Shown here piece after piece: positions 1-11,131 of a DNA stretch of 64,000 bases. Within the stretch, counting starts at the first letter, position 1, and each line of letters starts with the position of its first letter. Origin of the DNA: Diaporthe sp. PMI_573 (Eukaryota > Ascomycota > Sordariomycetes > Diaporthales > Diaporthaceae); NCBI GenBank assembly GCA_021399435.1, contig JAJTUP010000043.1:62001-126000 (forward strand), read 5' to 3'. Both the position numbers and the translations under genes were made by a program. The notes under the pieces are model-generated. The model worked only from the letters and a program-made list of their open reading frames with translations, did not search any database and was not told where the DNA came from.

Positions 1-155
1 TCAGGAGGAGGTCGTTGTCGTTTAGCCAGCAGTCGTGTTCGCTTGGGTGGGCCTTTTTGCTTTCAGCCTCGCCGCCGGGGTAGATCGTGACACCTGCTGG
101 GGTTAGCCATTCTCATCACTCGCCTTATTGGTGCCCATATCTCCCTAAACCTGCA
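1..155. repeat. Diverged direct repeat, copy 1 (cut by window edge)
   Basis: This segment matches 1311-1449 in the same orientation. Shared blocks include TCAGGAGG, GTTTAGCCAGCA, GCCGCCGGGGTAGA and TTCTCATCACTCGCCT followed by ATTGGTGCCCATATCTC. The copies differ by many substitutions and small gaps. No coding function is apparent; it is probably part of a dispersed element that extends left of the window. Confidence 0.6.
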
Positions 156-1039
156 TCAATGATGCAGTTGTGCCGTGGGCGTCAACAGGGGTGGCTGTTG
201 ATTGCCTCATTGAACACGAACACGGAGGTACAGCCTGCTCGCGTCAAGACACTTCAGAAGTTGGTAAAGAGCCATGGAGTTAGGAATACGGACCCTAATT
301 ATTTTAGAGAATTCAATATTCTCCTAACCATCTTAGGGCATTAGCTCCCTTAGGACTTCCTCGGAGACATGCTCCTAACATCATGGCAGAAGCAAAATCT
401 GTGTTCACGCCCCTGACGCAAGAAAAGGGCTGGCCAAACTGATGCTCATCTATTGGGTATCGCCTTGTTGGTTGCGGCGTGAGAGCTGTCTTCTCCCTCT
501 CGTTGATCCCCAGGGGTCAGGGAACGCTGCAAGGAAATCGCTCTGAGGCCCTGGTCCCGGCCTGGCTTGCCTGGGAGTAACTGGCAGCAACATGTAGCCG
601 GAAGTTTTGGCTTTCGACCTAGCGCAATTTCTCCTGTAGGTATGCTCGACAAGTACTGTGTCGAGCGTTGGAAAACGACGGCAATTTACTCACAAGCGGA
701 GGGCGTGGCGAAATATTCTCCTGTGCAATCACACTCTCACATGGTGTGGTTCCAACACCGTGTTCTGGCGCTCCGCGCTGCACCTCCAACTTGAGTTAAA
801 AATGCTGTATTTACATGTCTGTTAAGTACCTATTATGAGTGGAATCCTGCATATGCATTTGAATCACCAGGGCAGAGTCGAGGCGTGGCACTGCGGATTG
901 AATTTAAGACTCGTTTCGACCGAGAGTCCCTCCCCAGCCTTGAAGATGCAGTGGACCCGACCAGTAGGCAGTCGAGATCCTTCGAGAGGAGGGTCAAACT
1001 GAGTCTAAAGCCTAAAGATTGTAGGCCTGACTTGCATGG

Positions 1040-1199
1040 TGCACCTCCCCAGGGTAATAAAGGTCAGTGGGCCATGTCGAGTTACATTTGACCCACACAC
1101 CACTTTGTCACTTTTCTAGCAATTTCCGTACAAACAGTACCTAGAGCTCAATGTAACAGGACATGGCCCACTGACCTTTATTACCCCGGGGAGGTGTAC
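1040..1199. repeat. Near-perfect ~48-bp inverted repeat with ~63-bp loop
   Basis: The arm at 1040-1087 is the reverse complement of 1151-1199 except for about four bases; the common core contains GGTAATAAAGGTCAGTGGGC. It lies between the two copies of the 150-bp direct repeat. It could be the paired ends of a small MITE-like element or a hairpin left by inverted duplication. The rest of 156-1756 contains only short, overlapping, unconvincing reading frames. Confidence 0.6.
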
Positions 1200-1310
1200 A
1201 TAACAAACAAGGTGGTTGGGACTCCTGTTGATGATGGGCGCATCCCACCCTCTAATATCGCCGACGGACCAGGCCTCAGTAGCACGTCTTGGTTCCACGG
1301 TGGTTGGCGA

Positions 1311-1449
1311 TCAGGAGGTGGTCCCGTTTAGCCAGCAATCGCGTTCGCATCGGTGGGTCTCCTCCAGCCTCGTCGCCGGGGTAGAGCGTGACATCTGTTG
1401 CGTGAATCGTTCTCATCACTCGCCTAATTGGTGCCCATATCTCGCTAGT
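1311..1449. repeat. Diverged direct repeat, copy 2
   Basis: This is the second copy of the repeat that begins the window. It differs from copy 1 largely by transitions and short indels, as expected for an old or mutated duplicated sequence. Confidence 0.6.
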
Positions 1450-1756
1450 CAATCGGTTGTACCTGAGTGGGCAGGGAGGGCTGCTGTGTTGATGTTTTCC
1501 TTGTTCTCTTGGCTTAGAAAGGTGGAGGGAGGTTGGTAGGGAAGCCCACACACAGTGAAGTAGAGACGTGATATGTACGTGATGGAAACCCCATCGTTTC
1601 CATTCCATTCAATCTCTCCCCAAAGAACCACTCAAATTCCCGCCGGGTGCCAGTCTGCTACCAGCTTCATTTCTACATGTAGCAGGGCGAAGAGTAAGTT
1701 TGAATGGCCGACGAGTTATGAGGTTAGGGAGCTAACAGTCCAGTCTTGTCAGCTCA

Positions 1757-3805
1757 ATGGAAGCCTCAACTCCATCCTTTTTCTTCGATCAATTCCTAGT
1801 TTCAACGCAGGACGATATCAGCCAGTCGGGGTCGGGTCAAGAACCTCAACTTTTTGAGTCTAGGGCAAATCACCCAGATATCAACTTAAAAGGAATCTTA
1901 TCCTCTAACCTTCCAATGACCTATTCACCTCTAACCAACGAAGTCTTCAACCCGCCCGCGGGACCGGCGGCGGCTCCGGCCACATCCGCGTCCGAAAAAG
2001 GAGCCGATCACCAAGACAACTCGCCAAGCGGGGAAATAGCGAACCTCAACAACTTTGACAACTTTGGCGATTGGCTTAGAGATAGCACCGAAGACCCTGA
2101 ATTCGACGATCGTACAAACAACTATCAATTTGCGAGCCAGGGTACTGCTCCTGACTCTAGGAAGCACACATCTTTGGAAATGCTGCCAACATCAACAGAA
2201 TCTATCGCTACGTCGGCCGAGCGAACAAATGAGTGCTCGCTTCTCGAGCAGACAAGCGAGAACAGTACTATTCGAGTCGCTTGCGGGGAAAATGCTGATC
2301 AGCTCACATCCCCAAGTACCCCTGAAGACACAACGGATGTGCGTAGCGGAGGACGAGGGGTCCGAGGCGGACGAAGGGGAAAAGGGGGACGAGGGGGACG
2401 AGGGGGACGAGGGGGACGAGGGGGACGAGGGGGGCGACGGGCGGGGCGACGGGGAAGTGACTGTGAAGCCGGCGAGGATCCTCCAGACCATCGTGCTCGA
2501 ATACCTGAAACACCCAAAGCCGTTGCACACAACGCTACCCCTCCCGCCGTTGCTAATCGGACCCGAAGCAAGGGTGCAAATGTCGGCCCAAAGAAACGAA
2601 AGGCGGGCGAGCAGCTGGCTCTGTCGAGTAAAAGAGTGGCGGTTGAACACGGAGAAACGGTGGCTAAACTTAATCATTCCTCTCAACAGCCTGTCCAACA
2701 ACCGCTGCCACCTTCAACAGCCAGCCCTCTACATGATGGGAGACTCTCTGTTTTGCAGGTCGAGACTGAGCGTGACGTCGACGACGAATTCCTTAACAAC
2801 CTTGATGCGGAGGATCTCCTGGACGACAAACTCATCAGTCATTCCTTCAAGAAACTGGCCGATATGGTCCCATGTACCGTCAGAGTTATAGACTCCCTTG
2901 GGAAAGCCGTGCCTGACTCCGACTATACCTGGCACCAGTGTGCCAACTCAAAAAGAGCCACTAAGCCAATCACCCTAGTCCCCGTCCCCATCAGGCCTTC
3001 CGATTCTTCTCTGGGCCACTGGGTCCTGGCTGTGCTTGATTCCAATGGAGTAAGGCTCTTGGATTCACTGCCGGCTGTGGAACACAAAAGAGCTGCCACA
3101 GAGAAGATCGGGACACTGTTTCGCGGGAGGTCTACCCTGACGGGACCCATCACGGAGGTCCCTGTACCACGAGCATCAAGTGCGAATTCTGGCATTGCTA
3201 TCTTTTGGAGCGCTGTCTATGTCATCGGGCTGTCCTATGGGGTCAAAATACATCTGCCAGAGACCTTCGATCCCGCACCTTGGAGAATCGCCATGGCCTC
3301 ATTTCTGAGAGCAACTGCAGGACAGAGTTACAACATTCCCAGGGCCCATGTCACCGAATCGCTTACTGTCACCCTGGACGACAGACAAATAGTACAAAGC
3401 CTGCTATCATCCTTTAGCACTGGTACCGAGACTTTGACGATCAATCCAGATTCTTTTATAGAGGATCTCCGCCAGCAGATATCTTTGACAGAGCAGGCAA
3501 AGAAGGACGTAAACATGAAAAAGGCTGGGGAGTTGCGTTCTATCCGCATGTTTCTGGGTGGCCTGATGGAAGCTACCGCAAAGGAGGAAGCCCTGCTGGA
3601 AATGAAGGAGAAAGACTACCAAGTTTGTGTCGAAAGGATTAATGAAATTGAGAATTCTTGGGGAGAAGATCAGATGGCTCGTCTCGCACACGAACATGTA
3701 CGGCAGGTACAAGCACGCAAGGGAGTCAGGAAAGATATGGCCGTTAAGACAAGCAAAGTCGTCAAAGACCTCGATCATGGTATCAAAGAGCTCGAAATTA
3801 CTTGA
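1757..3805 (+). CDS. Ulp1/C48 peptidase-like protein with RGG tract, probably catalytically dead
   Basis: An uninterrupted 682-aa frame. Residues 1-195 are S/T/N/D-rich and probably disordered. Residues ~196-234 are an arginine-glycine (RGG) tract encoded by a 9-bp tandem repeat. A Lys/Arg-rich stretch follows. Residues ~385-500 resemble a C48 (Ulp1-type, deSUMOylating) peptidase fold, with G-H421-W-V-L-A-V-L-D and L-L-D436-S-L-P giving the His and Asp of the catalytic triad. Where the family has Q...DCG the sequence reads N477-S478-G479, so the nucleophilic Cys is a Ser and the upstream Gln is missing. The tail from ~555 is charged and helical, likely coiled coil. In fungi C48-like genes are often multicopy and transposon-associated. 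The open frame argues for recent constraint or youth; the function is unknown. The start is the first ATG of the frame. Confidence 0.7.
   Translation: MEASTPSFFFDQFLVSTQDDISQSGSGQEPQLFESRANHPDINLKGILSSNLPMTYSPLTNEVFNPPAGPAAAPATSASEKGADHQDNSPSGEIANLNNFDNFGDWLRDSTEDPEFDDRTNNYQFASQGTAPDSRKHTSLEMLPTSTESIATSAERTNECSLLEQTSENSTIRVACGENADQLTSPSTPEDTTDVRSGGRGVRGGRRGKGGRGGRGGRGGRGGRGGRRAGRRGSDCEAGEDPPDHRARIPETPKAVAHNATPPAVANRTRSKGANVGPKKRKAGEQLALSSKRVAVEHGETVAKLNHSSQQPVQQPLPPSTASPLHDGRLSVLQVETERDVDDEFLNNLDAEDLLDDKLISHSFKKLADMVPCTVRVIDSLGKAVPDSDYTWHQCANSKRATKPITLVPVPIRPSDSSLGHWVLAVLDSNGVRLLDSLPAVEHKRAATEKIGTLFRGRSTLTGPITEVPVPRASSANSGIAIFWSAVYVIGLSYGVKIHLPETFDPAPWRIAMASFLRATAGQSYNIPRAHVTESLTVTLDDRQIVQSLLSSFSTGTETLTINPDSFIEDLRQQISLTEQAKKDVNMKKAGELRSIRMFLGGLMEATAKEEALLEMKEKDYQVCVERINEIENSWGEDQMARLAHEHVRQVQARKGVRKDMAVKTSKVVKDLDHGIKELEIT
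2337..2455 (+). repeat. GGACGAGGG-type 9-bp coding tandem repeat
   Basis: At least eight imperfect copies of a G-rich 9-mer lie in frame and encode Arg-Gly-Gly. The repeat keeps all three frames open on both strands, which explains several spurious overlapping frames here. RGG tracts bind RNA or nucleic acid in known proteins. Confidence 0.85.
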
Positions 3806-4277
3806 AGCTTCGCTTCTGTGGGAAGTTTTGATATGGAAGCAGGTGGAACGCGAGAAAGAGAGTCGGCTGGCAATACTCTATGGCGGCAGCAGCAGCTCTT
3901 CCTCAATTGAGAATTTTTCTGAATAGCCGTAACATGCAGCAAAGACCGCAACTCTCGTGATTACCTGGGGGTCTGAAAATTAAGCCCCAGCAGCAGGGAG
4001 ATAGACTGGAGTGTTCTGTTTTCATCGAAGAAGCTATTCCCAACACGTTTCTTGTGGGTGGATTGTGTTTTTGGGAGTTCAAAGAGGGCCCGGAAGGCCC
4101 AGAATCCCCAAGCCCTGGGGGCCCAAGGGGAGGTTGGTAGAGGTGACTCGCTACTCCGAGAGGTTTGTTTGCGTGATATCGGTGGCTATGGAAATTTCAG
4201 GCGAGGTTGGGCAAGAAGAAAATCAGCTTCCCCTGCCCAAAATGCAACCAATCTGCCATCAAGGGGGTCAACAGTTT

Positions 4278-4388
4278 GGAGCTCCTGCATGAAGGAGGGA
4301 CAGAACAGGGATTTCTGAAAGCAGCTTAGAGGTCTCGCAGGGGCTCGGAGCTCTTGCATGAAGGAGGGTCAAAACAGGGATTTCTGAA
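4278..4388. repeat. 42-bp direct repeat, two copies
   Basis: The blocks 4278-4319 and 4347-4388 match at about 39 of 42 bases; both read GGAGCTC.TGCATGAAGGAGG and end in CAGGGATTTCTGAA. They lie 69 bp apart. The rest of 3806-4732 shows no convincing gene. A TATA-poor, CT-rich stretch at 4590-4700 may be the promoter or leader of the next gene. Confidence 0.7.
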
Positions 4389-4732
4389 TTTGGAAGGAGT
4401 ACAGTGTATCCTATTATTGTTTGATTGGGATATGATATGATAGAGTCGTCCTGGGTCAAGAGAAGGGCCTGACGACACATCTGACGATGGTTTCCCGGCC
4501 GCAAAAAGTGGGGGCTACACTCATATCGAGGGACAAATAGTGGAGGCATGCCCATGCAACCTGGTTCAGGATTACAGCTCAAAAGAGCTCCCTTCTCATC
4601 TCTCCAGTAGTGCTATAAGTTGTGATCCCTCCTACCTCCTCGGCGAAGCACCACCACCTTCTCTCCCTCTCGATTTACCCGTATCTCATCGTTTAAGCAC
4701 CCGCTCCAGCCAAGGAAAAATAGCAGCTCGAA

Positions 4733-5703
4733 ATGAACAACATCCCCTTGCAGGAAGACTCTATCGAATGGCGTGGTTTGTATATGTTTGCATTTGCATC
4801 GGCTCAGCTATTGGCAGGACTCCACGTCCTTGCCATGGAACTCGTTAGGCGCGAGAGACGCAGAATCTCAGTGGGCCAAAGAGGACCCTGTCTGGCAGAC
4901 TCCGTTGCCTTCTCCTATCTTTATTTGTTCGGGCGTATAGTGGCAGTCTTTCCTAGTGTTGTGCTCCTGTTTCTTGCATTGGGATCCTTCAAACCAGTCC
5001 TCGAAGTATACATTATACACTTCGGGCTTTACTCCACTCTATCGGGCGAGGTGTGTTGCTTCACCGGAAGAGATTTGACAATTTAACTGATTCTCTCAGC
5101 GGCTTCTCTGGACCCGTACGTGGAACGATAGAGGGGAATGGGAGATCGCTGCAATCATCTATGACACAGTGGTTCTTGGCCTCCTCGGTGGAACGGTCCC
5201 ACTAGCCCTGCGGAGTCCAACTGTGGCCAAGGTCCTTGTCTTGCTCACGATTTTCAGCTGTCGGATGTGGTCCGCATGGGAGTGTTTTGCACTTTTGCGG
5301 GAGTGTCGAAAGAAAATTCAGTGTTCGCCTGTGGACAACCGGTGGCTGCGATTCTGGCTTGTCTTCACGCTGGTGGTCAACCTCCTGCTACTCCTGGTTG
5401 TATGGTTCACCTTGCCCATCAACCATCACGGCTGGTTCTCACTGGTAAGAATGCTGTGTGATCTACGGAAGATCAAGGCTAATAGTGCAGGTTGCGTACT
5501 TTTTATGCGTTCCCGTCGAAGCAAACATGTACCTTCGCCAGATCTGGACCCTCTACCTTCGCCCGATCTGGATCCGTACACGACGTCGGGATGAGTCTCT
5601 GGAAGAGACTGGCCGGTCAGAGTTGCGGACATCCCTTCAGAGCACAGTGGACGTCCCGCCAGCGGTCCATGGACGTCCCAGCAGCGGGTGGGACTGGGAC
5701 TAG
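4733..5703 (+). CDS. Three-exon multipass membrane protein, family unknown
   Basis: The gene is best read as exons 4733-5050, 5100-5444 and 5491-5703, giving 291 aa. Intron 1 (49 bp) starts GTGTGT, has TTAACTGA as branch-like site and ends CTCAG. Intron 2 (46 bp) starts GTAAGA, contains GGCTAATAG and ends TGCAG. Both introns are phase 0 and the frame stays open through all three exons, which is strong internal support. The product has about six or seven hydrophobic segments, including ones near residues 15-37, 58-85, 127-150, 153-177 and 195-218, separated by short Arg/Trp-rich loops. This resembles fungal seven-helix integral membrane proteins in layout, but no diagnostic motif was recognised. 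The C-terminal ~55 residues are hydrophilic. The start is the first ATG after a CT-rich leader. Confidence 0.75.
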
Positions 5704-6824
5704 GGTCTTGCGGAGCGAATACATGCACAACCAATGCTCCAACAGGGTCACATCAGTAAGGAAAAGGCAAAGGGGTCGTGGAGACGGATGCACGCTTGCT
5801 CGTGAAGTACGCTAGTGTTCTTGGAAATTGCGGTGCCCACAGTTTTGGGTGACCGGTGCTCGAGTAAAAGGCAGTCACAGACTGATTGACTAGTCAGGGG
5901 GTGAGGATGAAGATAATAGTTACATCCCGCTTGACGAAGACGACGTCTTTGACTTGCTAGTCAACCCTGCTGCAGGTCTAAGCCGACCTCTATCATAGTG
6001 GAATCCTGAACTTACTCAAGGGCTTCAAGCGGAAGCAGTTAACACGCCGTGCCCACGCAACGGGTTAGTTGAATTCGAGTATGGGGATGATGTGAGCAGT
6101 GATGTGGAATTCGACCCAATAGGGGCCAGTCAAGAGGGCTACGGGCAGGGCAGTATCGTGTGTGCGTACACTACTTAACAACAAGCGTATGGAGGAAGCA
6201 GTGGGCACCCCTGGACTTGCCTCGCCTTCCCCTCCACGTCTCGAGTATTGTAAAATGCGACCTGTACTCCAGAACGGAAAGCAGTTGGTACTTAGATGCT
6301 CTGTGCCGGGACCTTGCCCTGCCTGCATGTTCCCTGCCATCCCAAAGTCCCAAAAGAAGTTCACCAGGCCCTTTCTCCCTGCCTGTCCTACACAGCAATC
6401 GATACTACATGCGTACATGTCCATGTCCCTCCTGGTCTTCAAACTCTATCGCCCTCACCCACGTCTTTGGACAAAACGGCCCTCCCGGCCACACTCTCGA
6501 CATCTGAAAGGGGAGCTGAAGGCACGCCTTTTCAAAAACAGAAACACATCCAGGCCGAACCGACCTCTCCGGATGTGGATTCGAGCTCAAGCTGTGTGCA
6601 CCTTGCACCTGTCACTTGTCTTGTCTCGTAGAACGTAGCAGCCTGCCGCTGTCTGCCGAACCGTTACTACGACACACCGTACCGTACCGCACACACCCAC
6701 CACTTAAGACAACGAACGAGAGCCTCCTTCGGACTAGGGATCCTTCTGATTGGGTGCAGCGTTGATAAAAGTGGGGCAGATGGTCTGTGCTCAGGGAAAA
6801 GCGGAACAGCCGGAGTTCATAACC

Positions 6825-6966
6825 TGTTGAAGTGTATGTGAAGATGCTTAGTATTCAGACTATTCTAGCTCTGTGTAAGTGGGCCAGAGGCCCCCTATAT
6901 ATATTCGTCTTACAGGAATAAAGATATTCCCTATTAATAATACACTTGGTCTAGAATATTCCAACA
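6825..6966 (+). mobile_element. Probable solo LTR (142 bp)
   Basis: The segment begins TGTTGAAG and ends TTCCAACA, so it has the terminal TG...CA pair and a 5-bp inverted repeat (TGTTG/CAACA). Inside are a TATA-like CTATATATAT and a polyadenylation-like AATAAAG in the order expected of a short copia-type LTR. No matching 5-bp target duplication was found and no internal retroelement sequence flanks it. The orientation is inferred from the TATA-to-AATAAA order. The surrounding 5704-7900 otherwise holds only short overlapping frames and an AT-rich palindromic stretch near 7540-7600. Confidence 0.5.
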
Positions 6967-8559
6967 TTCAAGTGCGGCCATCGTGCCTTTAACAAATTCA
7001 ATAATTGTCCCGATTTTGTAAATACTTGCTCATTTCTCGCTCTCGATCCCAACCTCAAACCTATATCACCAGTCTCCTTTGTCAGGGTCATTCCGTATTC
7101 GGAAGCGCCTCCCTTGTTTCAAGCTTATCGGCTAACTAGAACGGCAGGGAAAGTCATGTCTCGGGGCAGGAGGGAAGCACAAGGATATCTCAGTCGACAG
7201 GGTGTGCCAGGACTGTAAGCTGCGGGAGTCTCAAGGGAACACTGCCGACGCCGGCACACCTAACACCAGTGGTGGTGCACCAAGCGCGGAGAGGAAGGAC
7301 CCGTGTATACATATCGGTGCCATCATGGTTGACTACTTGGAGCGGCATACCTCCAGTGGTAATGGTAAAACTAGTATGTCCCGACGGGGTGCGGTACGCC
7401 ATGGTGCGCATGCCAGGACCACCTGCGCCTGGGGCGGCGTTGGGAGGCATATTTGTAGGTCTGAGATAAAAATAGACCGATAGGATGCCGGTGCCAGAAA
7501 AAAAAGAGAGAGAAAAAAAAAACAGTAGCAGTCACTAGCAAGTTACAGTACTGTATGTACTACAGCACTGTACATACAGTATACAAACAGTATAGTAATC
7601 ATATCACCTAATATATAAACACACTGGACGCAAGCAATTCTATCCTACTAAAAGCCTTGCGAATAAAGACACGCTACTATGCTATTGACTCATTGAAATA
7701 CAGATTCCCAGTGGATAATTCCAAGAACACTGAGGAGTGGCCAACATTACCAAGCCTGGCCGATGATGGCAAACAGCCGATTGTTCCCATTAAAGCCACC
7801 GACGGCCGGATTTAGGATCTTACACTTAGGCACAGGCTCCAACATGGCCAAACGTGCGCGTTTCTCCAAGAGCTTCACAGGAATACCATCACCGCACTAC
7901 CGCTGCAGGACTATTTTGACATTGTGAGATGTGATGGGACATCTGGTCTACTTCTCGTGTTGAGCCTTTTTGTGGAGGAGTGGTCTCTTGATGATGCAGC
8001 ATACCATGCACGGCCAGCAACAAAGGCCAGGGTCCACAGGGGCTTGATTACCTTTGGCCCCAACTGTCTTGGCCCCTTCACGCCCGTGAACGCGCAAATG
8101 GCACTAAAGTCGTCCATCACTAGCTACGCTCAGCACCAGATGAGGATTCCCGAGGGAGCAGCACTGTTATCCGGTACGATGTTATTGTGTGCGGGAATGA
8201 CTCAGTCGTCTCGATATCAAATCGCATACTTGCTGACTTCTTTTATATCGAACTCATTGATCAGCCGTGTCTTGCCGGCAGTCCTGAAATCTGCTTACTC
8301 AGGCTAAGGTGCCGGGTGCAGCCAAGCCCCATTGTGAGGAAATTTCGACAAAGCAGGATCTATTTCCGCGGCGACGAACCAAATTATTATATCTCACATC
8401 TACTGCCCCCGGATGCATTACAATATATCAACTATCGCGAGAGCTTAACTCGAATCACAGAAGTTATGGTGTCCTCACAAGCCTTCAACATTCGAACCCA
8501 GGAGCTCTCGGTAAGCATCAGCGCGGCTTGGTGACTGGGAAACAGAAACTAAAATAGTG

Positions 8560-8905
8560 CCAGGCTGTCAGAAGATTTTATATTTGCAATCAACCCGAAA
8601 ATTCTGATAGAAGGATGGTTGAGTGTCCTACATGTAAGGAGTGGCTCCATGAGGAGTGCCTGAAGGATCAAATCCTGAGGAAGAAGTCCAACACTCTTGG
8701 CATTCGAAAAGCGCATAAAGCTTCTGGTATGAAGAGAAAGGCTCTCGGAGACAGAACTTCAGCAAAATCTGCCCACAAAAAGGTGCGGAGACGAAAAGCA
8801 GCCGGGAACAGGTCCGCAAAGTTTGATCGTCGACCAGAACGTTTTCGAGATCACAGACTTGAGAAAGAGGGCGGAATTCAAGAAGAGCTGGACGGAAGAG
8901 CTTAA
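8560..8905 (+). pseudogene. PHD-finger fragment of a BAH-PHD-like chromatin protein
   Basis: The frame around 8560-8905 reads R-F-Y-I-C-N-Q-P-E-N-S-D-R-R-M-V followed by E-C-P-T-C-K-E-W-L-H-E-E-C-L. That is the Cys/His spacing of a PHD zinc finger, with the W-x-H-x-x-C signature. A basic Lys/Arg-rich tail follows to the stop. Fungal BAH-PHD proteins, which read histone marks, have this kind of finger. No BAH domain is intact upstream; the frames at 7924-8534 are interrupted and only loosely protein-like. I take it as the 3' end of a decayed gene. A short spliced gene cannot be excluded. Confidence 0.45.
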
Positions 8906-9169
8906 ATGCATCGTTTGTGATATTCGTATTTGCTAGGATAAGGATTCCTGATGGTGCGTCTAAACGCGAACCTGAGTGCGACGTACAGGCACTGGGACGA
9001 GAAGGGTGCGGCATGTCATGTCACGTTCCTCCTTCTCAGTACGTTCCGTAAGGCCTTCAATGTTACAGCAACTAACAGAGCATGACAGACCATGTCTAAC
9101 AGACTCTCTTATGAGACAAAATATTCGACAGTTTTTTAAGGACAACTATGAAAACATATTCCGTACATA

Positions 9170-11131
9170 ACGTGGTTTACCAGTCAGCCGTGTTTATCAC
9201 ATGCCCGTGTTTTTTTACTACCTCCACCAACTTTCGTCAACCCCAGCACCCACCCAAGGCAAATAAATCAATTATAATTGGCACCAATTGGTGCCAACTG
9301 CTTTGAATTTCCTATTTTTAATTGATTTAGTTAATTTGGAGTGGGGGTAGGGCTGCAGTGCCAGTCTGAAAAGTTAAAGTTTAGGTGGGCAGGGTTGTTT
9401 TTGGTGTAGATCGCGTCCCCATTTTTCGCGTCAATCTCGCATCACTCTACCTACTTAAACAATCAACACGCTAGAAATCAACAGCCACAATGCCAATCTA
9501 CCCAAAAGAAGACAAAATCAAACTAGCACTTCAGGCAATCGAGAATTCCAAAAAAAAATCAAAAGAAACCCTTAAATGTAGCCCAGGCTGCACGTATCTT
9601 TAACGTCCCTATATCTACCCTACGCGACAGGATGAACAACCGACCACATCGTGGAGAATCACGCGTTGAGAAGCATAAACTTGACCCGGTCGAAGAGAAA
9701 ACACTTATTCGATACGTCATTGAGCAAGATGCACGAGGGTTTCTAATGCGACTTTCTGGTGTGGAAGATATGGCCAACCTTCTGCTGGCATCGCGTGATG
9801 GCAAGCCTGTTGGCAAGCACTGGGCACGACGCTTCGTGGATGCACAACCTACATTGAAGACTAGGTTTAATCGGCCTTATGACTACCAGAGGGCCCTCTG
9901 CGAAGATCCAGAGGTTATTGGGAACTGGTTCCGGCTACTCCGCAACATAATAGCCAAGTATGGGATCACAGATGACGACCTGTATAACTTCGACGAGACT
10001 GGCTTCATGATGGGCGTGATAACTGCAACATTGGTTGTTACACGTTCTGACCGACATGGAAAAGCTAAATCTATTCAACCTGGAAACCGGGAATGGGCAA
10101 CAGCTATTGAATGTATTAATGCGAAGGGCTGGTGTATCCCGCCGTTCGTGATCGTCCAGGGCGCCTACCACCTTGCCAACTGGACAACGGAGTCTGGCTT
10201 CCCACCAAGCTGGATAATCAAGCCTACTCCAAATGGGTGGACAGATAACGAGACTGGTCTAGAATGGATTCGGCACTTCGACAAGCATACAGTCAAGCAG
10301 ACCAAGGGCAAATACCGGATGCTTATCCTGGATGGACATGAAAGCCATGTATCAGCAGAGTTCGAGCAGTATTGCAAGGAGAACAACATTATCCCTGTTA
10401 GCATGCCCCCGCATTCATCTCATCTGCTCCAGCCATTAGACGTTGCATTATTCTCGCCATTGAAGCGTGCATACGGCGATGAGATCAACCTCTTCATTCG
10501 GGCCTCGATCAACCACATGACCAAGTCCGAGTTCTTCATTGCGTTCAAGGCAGCCCACGACAAGGTCTTTACAAAGGAAAACATGAAATCTGGGTTCAAA
10601 GGAGCTGGGATTTCTCCATGGGACCCAGATTCTGTTATTTCAAAGCTGGATGTCCGCCTACAAACTCCAGTACAATCCCTCCCTGTGTTACCATCGAAAT
10701 GGGAATCACAAACACCCTCTAATGCCCACCAGACTATCCAACAATCAAGTTTTATTCAGGGAAAGATCTCTAACCATCAGGGCAGCTCCCCTACACCAAT
10801 TATCCAGGCAGTTGAAAAGTTCACAAAGGGTGCACAAGCAATGGCGCATCAGATCACTCTTTTGAATGATCGGGTCCGTACCCTTGAGAAGGCTAATATT
10901 GGGCTCGCCAAGCGCCGGAGAGCTAAAAGAAGTCGGGTACAGCTTGGAGGGGCACTTAGTATTGAGGATTCCCAGGCGATAATCGAGGAAAAACAGAAGG
11001 GGAAGCGGCCAGCTGGTGAAATCGGTGGTGGCGCAGAGGATGATGATGATGATGATATTGTTTTACGCCGGGGGCCGCACCGCAAGCGGTACGACCAGAC
11101 CTTGATCTCAGAGGGTACAGGGCGTGTCTAG
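9170..11131 (+). mobile_element. Pogo-type element copy A, right end missing
   Basis: The left end starts at 9170 after a TA dinucleotide (9168-9169) with ACGTGGTTTA, and the next ~130 bp match the left inverted repeat of copy B at 36149 apart from many transitions. The matching right inverted repeat, which should end in TAAACCACGT, was not found in the several hundred bases after the transposase stop. The 3' end of the coding region also differs from copy B: an Asp run and a different basic tail replace the zinc knuckle. The right side therefore looks deleted or recombined, and the element should be immobile. Confidence 0.75.
9490..11131 (+). pseudogene. Pogo transposase copy A, frameshifted near the start
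   Basis: The original start at 9490 reads M-P-I-Y-P-K-E-D, homologous to copy B, but a run of nine A residues replaces the eight in copy B. This shifts the frame and gives a stop about 40 codons in. The frame is restored from an ATG at 9632 and stays open for 499 codons. It contains the CENP-B-type second DNA-binding domain and all three acidic catalytic motifs of the DDE domain (F-D-E-T-G, L-I-L-D-G-H-E-S-H, L-L-Q-P-L-D-V). Initiation at 9632 would give a protein lacking the N-terminal helix-turn-helix. The tail has an Asp6 run (GAT/GAC repeat). Confidence 0.8.

Noticed and set aside
2055..2891. Long frames overlapping the RGG region on both strands (Asp/Glu-Gly and Pro-Ser-Ser repeats)
   Set aside because: They are shadows of the 9-bp repeat; only the 682-aa frame extends well beyond it with a recognisable domain.
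6065..6640. Cluster of overlapping frames on both strands (up to 158 aa)
   Set aside because: All frames are open to a similar extent because stops are rare in this GC-rich stretch; none has domains or splice support.
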